Source of the DNA: Pseudomonadota bacterium
GTDB taxonomy: Bacteria; Pseudomonadota; Gammaproteobacteria; Xanthomonadales; Rhodanobacteraceae
Assembly: GCA_021798675.1 (NCBI GenBank)
Contig: JAJZGE010000053.1
Span: forward strand, 1 to 8,382
Reading direction: 5' to 3'
DNA length: 8,382 nucleotides
Position numbers and translations under genes: made by a program. This document shows positions 1 through 5,989 of this stretch, one piece after another; position 1 is the first letter of the stretch, and every line of letters begins with the position of its first letter. The notes under the pieces were generated by a model. The model saw nothing but the letters and a program-made list of their open reading frames with translations, was not told the origin of the DNA and did no database searches.

Positions 1-86
1 CGTCCGCTCGCAGCCCTCGCGCTCGAGGTGCCCAAGATCATGGCAAATGCGCAACCTGCCAAGACGGTGCAAAACTGACCTGTCAT
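1..86 (-). CDS. 5' end of a gene for an exported protein (partial, runs off the left edge)
   Basis: Only the first 28 codons are visible, read leftward from an ATG at 86-84. The start is supported by an AAGGAGA Shine-Dalgarno sequence at 98-92, five bases from the ATG. The peptide begins MTGQFCTVLAGCAFAMILG and continues with TSSARAASG. This looks like a Sec signal peptide: a hydrophobic core at about residues 5-19, then a small-residue cleavage context (S-A-R-A before A) near residues 22-26. An LAGC string at residues 9-12 resembles a lipobox, but it lies unusually early and has no positive charge before it, so a lipoprotein is less likely. There is no recognisable mature domain, so the function is unknown beyond probable export. 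It lies on the same strand as and downstream of the fpr-like gene, across 280 bp, so it probably has its own promoter. Confidence 0.6.
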   Translation of the reverse strand, partial: MTGQFCTVLAGCAFAMILGTSSARAASG

Positions 87-91
87 GCCGT

Positions 92-98
92 TCTCCTT
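92..98 (-). promoter_or_regulatory. Shine-Dalgarno site of the left-edge exported-protein gene
   Basis: On the minus strand the sequence reads AAGGAGA, five bases (acggc) before ATG. It is the strongest ribosome-binding site I see in the window and is the main reason for calling a minus-strand gene here rather than a plus-strand reading frame through 1-78. Confidence 0.65.
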
Positions 99-125
99 GC
101 AGCGCCCGCGAAATCATCGGGTGCT

Positions 126-160
126 TAAAGGTGCCTTCGGCCGGTACATGCCGACCTTTA
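126..160 (-). other. Bulged hairpin in the region upstream of the left-edge gene
   Basis: The arms TAAAGGT (126-132) and ACCTTTA (154-160) are perfectly complementary. Just inside them, CGGC (138-141) pairs with GCCG (150-153), leaving a 5-nt bulge and an 8-nt loop. On the minus strand a competing fold pairs GGTCGG with CCGGCC (one G-U). There is no T-tract on either side, so it does not look like an intrinsic terminator. It ends 40 bases before the minus-strand start codon, so it could be a 5'-leader structure if transcription begins upstream. Confidence 0.4.
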
Positions 161-193
161 CAGGTTCTGCTTGCGCAGGTTATGCAATTGTGA

Positions 194-219
194 CTGCGCT
201 CACACTTCAGTGTGCGCAG
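194..219 (-). other. Strong hairpin with two-base bulge in the fpr-downstream intergenic region
   Basis: CTGCG (194-198) pairs with CGCAG (215-219) and CACAC (201-205) pairs with GTGTG (210-214), with CT bulged at 199-200 and a TTCA tetraloop. Ten base pairs make this a convincing stem on either strand. No T-run follows, so terminator function is not supported. It may belong to a structured leader of the left-edge gene or be a protein-binding palindrome. Confidence 0.4.
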
Positions 220-301
220 AGGCTGCGGCAGGGTCCGGTTAAGGCTCGGACGAACGAACGAGCAGCGTCGACAAGCGTCAATGCGCAACGGAGATTTGCT
301 G

Positions 302-351
302 ACGCGCCATGCGAGGCAGGTCATCCCTGCCTGATACCGGTATCGGCGCGT
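302..351 (-). other. Branched palindromic structure just after the fpr-like stop codon
   Basis: An outer stem of ACGCGCC (302-308) with GGCGCGT (345-351) encloses two further elements: a 7-bp hairpin, AGGCAGG (314-320) with CCTGCCT (326-332) around TCATC, and directly next to it the perfect 12-bp palindrome GATACCGGTATC (333-344). In the fpr-like transcript this begins 15 bases after the stop codon. No U-tract follows, so a classical intrinsic terminator is not supported. A 3'-end stabilising structure or a Rho-dependent end are alternatives. Confidence 0.4.
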
Positions 352-366
352 GACCGCCAAACTTTA

Positions 367-1113
367 TCAGCGTGACGAGATGTACTTCTCGCGGCGGATC
401 TGCGCCACCGGCAGGCCGTGGCTCTTGAGCGCCTCGAAGGCGGCATCGACCATGTTCGGGTTGCCGCACAGGTAGGCGATGTCGCGCTCAGGGTGTGGTC
501 CCAGTTCGGCCAGCACGTGCTGCACGTGGCCGCTGCGGTCGGTCGGGCGCGGCACCGCGCGCGGCTGGCGGCTGAGGCAGCCGTGAAAGAGGAAGTTCGG
601 GTGGCGCTGGGCGAACGCCTCGAACTCCGCGTCGTACAGCAGTTCGGCTTCGCTGCGCGCCCCATACAGCAGCACTACCTGGCGCTCGGCCTGCGCCAGC
701 AGCTTTTCGATCTGCGGCAGCATGGCGCGGTACGGGGTGACGCCGGTGCCGGTGGCCAGCAGCAGGTAGCGCGGATGGGTGTCGGTCGGCTGCAGGCAGA
801 AGCGCCCGTACGGTCCGCTGGCGTCGATGCTGCCACCAAGCGGCAGCTCGCCCAGCAGGCGGGTGGCGGCGCCGCCTTCGACGTAGCTCACCGCGATCTC
901 GATGCGCTGCACCGGGCTCGCGCCGTCGCCCACGGTGGCCACCGAGTAGCTGCGCTTGGTGGCGGTACCGTCGTCGTAGTGGAAGTGCACCTGCAGGAAC
1001 TGCCCGGGCTGGAACGCCAGCGGCTGGCCGTCCACGCGCTCGAACGCCAGATGGCGCACGCTGGGTGCGAGCATGACGCTGTCGACGAGACGCAGCGGAA
1101 AGTGGTCGGCCAT
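367..1113 (-). CDS. fpr: Ferredoxin/flavodoxin-NADP+ reductase family protein
   Basis: This 248-residue cytoplasmic flavoprotein moves electrons between NADP(H) and a small carrier such as ferredoxin or flavodoxin. The length is that expected for bacterial Fpr. The N-terminal half is an FAD-binding barrel with RSYS at residues 54-57, which contacts the flavin, and GGAATRLL at 80-87. The C-terminal half is the NAD(P) domain, with GTGVTPYR at 122-129, CGNPNMV at 216-222 and a C-terminal REKY ending. I chose the ATG at 1113 because the FNR fold starts right there (MADHFPLRLV) and a GGA lies about 8 bases upstream. An in-frame extension to 1314 reads through the promoter region and is low-complexity Gly/Pro-rich sequence. 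The gene is divergent from yadG. Oxidoreductases of the same superfamily that use other partners cannot be excluded, so the symbol is tentative. Confidence 0.85.
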   Translation of the reverse strand: MADHFPLRLVDSVMLAPSVRHLAFERVDGQPLAFQPGQFLQVHFHYDDGTATKRSYSVATVGDGASPVQRIEIAVSYVEGGAATRLLGELPLGGSIDASGPYGRFCLQPTDTHPRYLLLATGTGVTPYRAMLPQIEKLLAQAERQVVLLYGARSEAELLYDAEFEAFAQRHPNFLFHGCLSRQPRAVPRPTDRSGHVQHVLAELGPHPERDIAYLCGNPNMVDAAFEALKSHGLPVAQIRREKYISSR

Positions 1114-1146
1114 GGCGATTCCGGAAACGGTGAGTGCACCCGACGG

Positions 1147-1176
1147 TTCAGGCGGCGGCGGCAAGCCCGCTATAAT
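1147..1176 (+). promoter_or_regulatory. Candidate promoter of the yadG operon (perfect -10, weak -35)
   Basis: A perfect TATAAT lies at 1171-1176, in an otherwise GC-rich region. The best -35 at an allowed distance is TTCAGG (1147-1152, 18-bp spacer), which matches only three positions, so an activator may be needed. Transcription would start near 1183, leaving a leader of about 90 nt before yadG. Confidence 0.45.
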
Positions 1177-1200
1177 AAGTGGCTGTGCACTATCGACCAA
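1172..1200 (-). promoter_or_regulatory. Candidate sigma-70 promoter of the fpr-like gene
   Basis: On the minus strand TTGGTC (1200-1195) is followed after exactly 17 bases by TATTAT (1177-1172), which differs from the -10 consensus at one position. The -35 half matches only three of six. Transcription would start near 1165, giving a leader of about 50 nt. The -10 shares its bases with the -10 of the opposite promoter. Confidence 0.45.
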
Positions 1201-1202
1201 GC

Positions 1203-1247
1203 CGCCCGGCCCCGGCGGGGTCCCGCATGGCGCGGCAGAGCCGGGCG
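1203..1247 (+). other. GC-rich hairpin in the yadG 5' leader
   Basis: CGCCCGGC (1203-1210) and GCCGGGCG (1240-1247) are perfect 8-base inverted repeats. Inside, GCGGG (1215-1219) can pair with CCCGC (1222-1226), or CCCC (1210-1213) with GGGG (1217-1220). The element would lie in the mRNA leader between the predicted start site near 1183 and the yadG ATG at 1274. No T-run follows, so it is not a typical terminator. Confidence 0.35.
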
Positions 1248-1273
1248 CAGATTCCCACCCTTTGGCATCATCC

Positions 1274-2229
<956 letters not shown>

Positions 2230-2233
<4 letters not shown>

Positions 2234-3009
2234 GCAACGCCTCGACCAACCTGGTCGCGCTGCACACCATCGTGCGGCGCGAGATCGTGCGGATCATGCG
2301 CATCTGGACGCAGACGCTGATCCCGCCAGCGATCACCATGACGCTGTACTTCGTGATCTTCGGCAAGCTGATTGGCAGCCGCATCGGCGCCATCGAGGGC
2401 GGCTTCACCTACATGCAGTACATCGTGCCGGGGCTGGTGATGATGAGCATCATCACCAACAGCTACGGCAACATCTCCAGCTCGTTCTTCGGCGCCAAGT
2501 TTCAGCGCTCGGTGGAGGAGATGCTGGTGTCGCCGATGCCGAACTGGGTGATCCTGCTCGGCTACGTCGCCGGCGCCGTCGCGCGCGGCCTGGTGGTGGG
2601 GGTGCTGGTGCTGCTGATCGCGCTGTTCTTCACCTCGCTGCACGTGGTGCACCCGGTGATCACCTTCCTGTCGGTGCTGCTGGGCGCGACGATCTTCTCG
2701 CTGGCCGGCTTCGTCAATGCGGTGTATGCGAAAAAGTTCGACGACATCGCGCTGGTGCCCACCTTCGTGCTCACGCCGCTCACCTACCTCGGCGGCGTGT
2801 TCTATTCGGTCAATATGCTGGGCGAGCCGTGGCAGGCGATCTCGCGGATCAACCCGATCCTGTACATGGTCAATGCGTTCCGCTTCGGCGTGCTGGGCAT
2901 CAGCGACGTGGGCATCGGCATGGCATTCGTGGTGATGCTGGCGTTCGTGACGGGGCTGTCGGTACTGGCGCTGCAGCTGCTCAAGCGGGGCGTCGGGCTG
3001 CGTTCCTGA
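2230..3009 (+). CDS. yadH: ABC-2 type transporter permease, YadH family
   Basis: This 259-residue inner-membrane protein forms the translocation path of the YadGH exporter. About six hydrophobic segments are visible, at roughly residues 27-48, 62-78, 106-134, 142-165, 174-194 and 228-250. The ABC-2 hallmark lies near residues 183-218 (PLTYLGGVFYSVN, then NPILYMVNAFR). The early stretch RIWTQTLIPPAITMTLYF and the FFGAKFQRSVEEMLVSP segment, the likely coupling region, match E. coli YadH closely from memory, and the ending KRGVGLRS is typical of the family. ATG 2230 overlaps the yadG stop by four bases (ATGA), so the two are translationally coupled. The substrate is unknown; related ABC-2 systems export polysaccharides, lipids or drugs, but nothing here selects among them. 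Confidence 0.93.
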
Positions 3010-3031
3010 GGCAGCACACCAGGCCAGCCGC

Positions 3032-3784
3032 ATGCTCGACGTGCTTTACCAGGACGACGCGCTGGTCGCGGTGAACAAGCCGGCCGGTCTGGCCGTACAC
3101 CGCTCGAAAATGGTCGGCAATGCCGAGGTGTTCCTGATCGACCTGCTGCGCGATCAGCTCGGCGGCAGCGTGCACCTGGCGCACCGGCTGGATCGCGCCA
3201 CCAGCGGCGTGCTGCTGATCGCGCGCTCGCGCGCGGTGGCCGCTGCGCTGGGCGAGCAGTTCATGGGGCGCCATGTGCGCAAGCACTACCTCGCGGTGGT
3301 GCGCGGCTGGCCGGAGCCGGAAACGGGGCTGATCGACTACGCGCTGCCCGGTTCGCGCGAATCCGGCCCACGCCGCGAGGCGCGCACGCACTACCAGCGG
3401 CTGGCCACGATCGAAGTGCCGATCGCGCTGGGCCGCTATCCGCAGCAGCGCTATGCGCTGCTGCTGGCCTCGCCCGAGAGCGGTCGCTTCCGGCAGATCC
3501 GCAAGCATCTGGCGCACATCCATCATCCGGTGATCGGCGACTGCCAGCATGGCCGCGGCGACCACAACCGCCTGTACAAGCAGCATTTCGGCTGCCACCG
3601 GATGCTGCTGCATGCATGGCAGCTGCAGCTGGCGCATCCGCTCGACGGCCGGCCGCTGCTGATCGAGGCACCGCTGGACCGCGCCTGCCAGACGCTGCTC
3701 GAACGCTTCGGCTGGACCTGGCCGGCAGGCTTCACGGCAGGCGATGTTGCGACGCACACCGAGACCGCCGCAGACGCCCGCTAG
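3032..3784 (+). CDS. truC: tRNA pseudouridine(65) synthase TruC (RluA family)
   Basis: A 250-residue cytoplasmic enzyme that isomerises uridine 65 in the T-stem of certain tRNAs to pseudouridine. It begins like other TruC proteins (LYQDDALVAVNKPAGLAVHRS). The RluA catalytic motif HRLDRATSG is at residues 51-59, with D54 as the catalytic aspartate. SGRFRQIRKHLAH (150-162) and HPVIGD (165-170) form the conserved C-terminal active-site block, and LLHAWQLQLAHP (192-203) the last motif. No S4 RNA-binding domain is present, as expected for TruC rather than RluC or RluD. Length is close to that of the E. coli protein. The last 20 or so residues are less conserved. It lies 22 bp after yadH and 9 bp before arfB, probably in one transcript. 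No strong Shine-Dalgarno sequence is visible. Confidence 0.9.
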   Translation: MLDVLYQDDALVAVNKPAGLAVHRSKMVGNAEVFLIDLLRDQLGGSVHLAHRLDRATSGVLLIARSRAVAAALGEQFMGRHVRKHYLAVVRGWPEPETGLIDYALPGSRESGPRREARTHYQRLATIEVPIALGRYPQQRYALLLASPESGRFRQIRKHLAHIHHPVIGDCQHGRGDHNRLYKQHFGCHRMLLHAWQLQLAHPLDGRPLLIEAPLDRACQTLLERFGWTWPAGFTAGDVATHTETAADAR

Positions 3785-3793
3785 ACTGCGCCG

Positions 3794-4216
3794 ATGTTGA
3801 TCGTCAGCTCCAGCCTCAGCCTGCCCGAATCGGAACTGATCGAACGCTTCCTGCGCGCCGACGGCCCCGGTGGCCAGCACGTGAACCGCACCGAGAGCGC
3901 GGTGGAGCTGCGCTTCGACGTCCTCGGATCGCCGTCGCTGCCAGAGGAAGTGCGCGCGCGCCTGCTCGCGCGGCGCGACCGCCGACTCACCGGCGAGGGC
4001 GTGCTGGTGATCCAGGGACGGCGCTTTCGCGATCAGGCGCGCAACCGCGATGACGTGCGCGAGCGTCTGGCCGAGCTGATCCGCGCGGTGCTGCTGCCGC
4101 CGAAGCGGCGCGTCGCCACCCGGCCCACACGCGCCTCGAAGGAGCGGCGGCTGGTCGGCAAGCAGCAGCGCGGCCGGATCAAGCTGGCCCGCTCGCGCAA
4201 GCCGGAGCTTGAATGA
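3794..4216 (+). CDS. arfB: Alternative ribosome-rescue factor B (peptidyl-tRNA hydrolase ArfB/YaeJ)
   Basis: A 140-residue release-factor-like protein that frees stalled ribosomes by hydrolysing peptidyl-tRNA without needing a stop codon. The catalytic GGQ is at residues 26-28 within GPGGQHVN. A basic C-terminal tail (about 105-140) contains KRRVATRPTRASKERRL, the helix that in ArfB enters the empty mRNA channel. There is no codon-recognition domain, which separates it from RF1/RF2, and the length equals that of E. coli YaeJ. It starts 9 bp after truC, and its stop overlaps the next start by ATGA. Its placement behind truC puts two translation-related genes together. Another GGQ hydrolase such as a PrfH-type protein is less likely because the tail matches ArfB so well. 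Confidence 0.93.
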   Translation: MLIVSSSLSLPESELIERFLRADGPGGQHVNRTESAVELRFDVLGSPSLPEEVRARLLARRDRRLTGEGVLVIQGRRFRDQARNRDDVRERLAELIRAVLLPPKRRVATRPTRASKERRLVGKQQRGRIKLARSRKPELE

Positions 4217-4809
4217 GTCGCCGCATTCCCCGGCCCGCTGAACTGCCGCCGCAGATGCCGCAGCTGCGCGACGGCTGGCAGCGCCGGCTGTGCCGCGCCA
4301 TGCTGCGCGCGGCTGGCTGGCGGCTGGCGGGCACGTTTCCCGACCTGCCGCGGGTGGTGCTGATCGCCGCGCCGCATTCGTCGTGGTGGGACGGCGTCTG
4401 GGGCCTGCTGATGAAGGTGGCGATGGGTGCCGACGTGCGCTTCATGGGCAAGCAGGAGCTGTTCCGCGGCCCGTTGGGCGGCCTGCTGCGCCGACTCGGC
4501 GGCATGCCGATCGACCGCGCCGCCGCGCAGGGCGTGGTGGAGCAGATGCTCGCCCAGTTCCGCCACCGCGACACGCTGTGGCTTGGCATCGCGCCGGAAG
4601 GCACGCGCAAGCCGGTGACGCGCTGGCGCAGCGGGTTCTGGCATATCGCGCACACGGCGGGCGTGCCGATCCTGCCGGTGTATTTCCACTATCCCGACAA
4701 GACCATCGGCGTGGGCCAGCCGTTTGAAACCAGCGGCGACATGGAGGCCGACTTGGCCCGTCTGCGCGCGTTCTACGCGCCGTTCCGGGGCAAGCATCGC
4801 AGCGTCTGA
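4213..4809 (+). CDS. PlsC-like 1-acylglycerol-3-phosphate acyltransferase family protein
   Basis: A 198-residue glycerophospholipid acyltransferase-like protein. The family transfers a fatty acyl chain from acyl-CoA or acyl-ACP to a lipid hydroxyl at the inner membrane. The HX4D catalytic pair is clear in HSSWWD (H55, D60). The acceptor-binding motif EGTR is at residues 129-132, and the fourth motif is VPILPVYF at 151-158. FMGKQELF (77-84) followed by LGGMPIDR (95-102) is the usual middle block. It is shorter than PlsC proper (about 240 residues) and lacks a long N-terminal membrane helix; hydrophobic stretches are modest, so it may associate only peripherally. The true acceptor could be lysophosphatidate or another lipid. 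ATG 4213 overlaps the arfB stop by four bases, implying coupled translation. It is the last gene of the cluster and ends 17 bp from the converging LysR gene. Confidence 0.85.
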   Translation: MSRRIPRPAELPPQMPQLRDGWQRRLCRAMLRAAGWRLAGTFPDLPRVVLIAAPHSSWWDGVWGLLMKVAMGADVRFMGKQELFRGPLGGLLRRLGGMPIDRAAAQGVVEQMLAQFRHRDTLWLGIAPEGTRKPVTRWRSGFWHIAHTAGVPILPVYFHYPDKTIGVGQPFETSGDMEADLARLRAFYAPFRGKHRSV

Positions 4810-4826
4810 GCGGCTCCCGATCCACT

Positions 4827-5837
4827 TCAGCGCTGCGAATGCCCCGATTCGTCGTAGTCGCGATGCGTCAGCAGGCCGGGCCGGATCAGGTCGACGAAGG
4901 CGCGCGCCTCGGTGCTGAGAAACTTGCCCTTGCGCATCACCACCCCGTAGCTGCGCTGCGGAAAATACTGCTTCATGTTGCGCACCGCGAGCCGGCCGTG
5001 ATCGGCCTCGGTGAGGCAGATGCCGGTGACGATCGAAATGCCCAGCCCCATCGCCACGTATTCCTTGATCACCTCCCAGCCACCGACCTCGATCGCCACG
5101 TGGTACGGCACCTGGCGCTGCTGGAACACCAGATCCACCATGCGGTAGGTGGACAGCCGCTGCGGCGGCAAAATCAACCCGTACGGCGACAGATCCTCCA
5201 GCGTGACTTTTTCCATCGCCGCCAGCGGATGATCGGGCGGCATGATCAGCATCGGATCGTAGTGATGCACCGGCGCCCAGGCGATGTCGTTGGGCACGTC
5301 CAGCATCGAGCCCACGGCAAAATCGGCCTGATCGGCGCGCAGCAGCGCCAGGCCGTCCTTGCCGGTGACGTTTTCCAGCTGCAGCTGCACCGCGGGAAAG
5401 CGCTCGCGGTAGCGGCGCACCAGCTCGGGCAGCAGGTACTGGATGGTCGAGCTGCCGGCGGCGATCGTCAGCCGACCGCCCTGCAGGCCTTTGACGCGGG
5501 TCTGGAAATCGCGGTCCAGCGTGTCCCAGCCCTCCACCAGCGGCCGCGCCAGCTCATACAGCACCTCGCCGGCATCAGTGAGATTGATGCGGCGGCGGCG
5601 ACGCTCGAGCAGGCTCATGCCGAGCTCGCGCTCCAGCGCCTGCAACAGCAGGCTGATCGACGGCTGCGACAGGTACAGCGCCTCGGCCGCGCGGGTCAGC
5701 GTGCCCAGCTTGACCACACTCACGAAGGCCCGCAGCTGCTTGTGACGATTGCCCTTGTAGTAATAGCGGCTGCCGACTTCGGTCGACGGCAGGCTGCCCT
5801 CACGCGTTTTTGCTGCGCCGCGGCGCAATGTTTTCAC
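4827..5837 (-). CDS. CysB-like LysR-family transcriptional regulator
   Basis: A DNA-binding regulator of about 336 residues. A winged helix-turn-helix spans about residues 33-92 from the chosen start (KQLRAFVSVVKLGTLTRAAE, then LSQPSISLLLQALERELG). The effector-binding domain follows at about 122-317, opening with RLTIAAGSSTIQYLLPEL and closing with GKFLSTEARAFVDLIRP; these and GWEVIKEYVAMGLGISIV recall CysB. A basic, partly disordered-looking N-terminal tail precedes the HTH. The start is uncertain. The frame is open to ATG 5963 and GTG 5966, but those 42 extra codons have G or C in only 15 third positions against 31 in the next 42, and they contain the divergent promoters. GTG 5837 is therefore my best guess. 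It is divergent from aceB, as LysR regulators often are from their targets, so it probably controls the glyoxylate genes; the effector is unknown. Confidence 0.85.
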   Translation of the reverse strand: MKTLRRGAAKTREGSLPSTEVGSRYYYKGNRHKQLRAFVSVVKLGTLTRAAEALYLSQPSISLLLQALERELGMSLLERRRRRINLTDAGEVLYELARPLVEGWDTLDRDFQTRVKGLQGGRLTIAAGSSTIQYLLPELVRRYRERFPAVQLQLENVTGKDGLALLRADQADFAVGSMLDVPNDIAWAPVHHYDPMLIMPPDHPLAAMEKVTLEDLSPYGLILPPQRLSTYRMVDLVFQQRQVPYHVAIEVGGWEVIKEYVAMGLGISIVTGICLTEADHGRLAVRNMKQYFPQRSYGVVMRKGKFLSTEARAFVDLIRPGLLTHRDYDESGHSQR

Positions 5838-5907
5838 GCCATCCAGTGGCTTGGTGGCAGATTTTGGATGTTTTTTCAATGGATTGGCTTTTGTATTCAC
5901 CAAGCTA

Positions 5908-5938
5908 ATAGTAGTAATTGAAACATTCGCTTTGTCAA
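5908..5938 (-). promoter_or_regulatory. Candidate promoter of the LysR-family gene
   Basis: On the minus strand a perfect TTGACA (5938-5933) is followed after 19 bases by TACTAT (5913-5908), four of six matches. The long spacer makes this weaker than it first looks. Transcription would begin near 5901, about 64 nt before the GTG at 5837, which supports the shorter LysR protein. Confidence 0.35.
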
Positions 5939-5960
5939 ATATGACATTTTTCCCTAGTTT
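5932..5960 (+). promoter_or_regulatory. Candidate promoter of aceB
   Basis: TTGTCA (5932-5937, five of six matches) is followed after 17 bases by TAGTTT (5955-5960, three of six). Transcription would begin near 5967, giving a leader of about 23 nt. The poor -10 fits a promoter that needs an activator. The -35 lies within the palindrome at 5933-5946. Confidence 0.4.
5933..5946. promoter_or_regulatory. Palindromic operator candidate between lysR and aceB
   Basis: TGTCA-AATA-TGACA is a perfect 5-bp inverted repeat around a 4-bp AT centre. It covers the predicted -35 boxes of both divergent genes. It is 14 bp overall and so does not fit the strict T-N11-A LysR box, but its place fits autorepression plus control of aceB. 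Another regulator could also use it. Confidence 0.45.
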
Positions 5961-5989
5961 CATCACTTCAACGCGAACGGAGCAAGCTC

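Noticed and set aside
1..78. Plus-strand frame ending at TGA 76-78 as the tail of an upstream gene
   Set aside because: The tail peptide resembles nothing I know, and the minus strand has a near-perfect ribosome-binding site, start codon and signal peptide over the same bases.
126..219. Known riboswitch (glycine, cyclic-di-GMP or cobalamin type)
   Set aside because: Some short strings such as GCCGAAGG look suggestive, but the conserved cores of these classes are not present as far as I can read by eye.
251..262. CGAACGAACGAG short tandem repeat
   Set aside because: It has barely two full copies of a 4-base unit, which is not a meaningful repeat.
302..351. Intrinsic terminator for the fpr-like gene
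   Set aside because: The stems are good, but no run of T follows on the minus strand, so I list it only as a structured element.
85..375. A 96-codon plus-strand open frame
   Set aside because: It has no domain or good ribosome-binding site, crosses several palindromes and runs into the fpr-like gene antisense.
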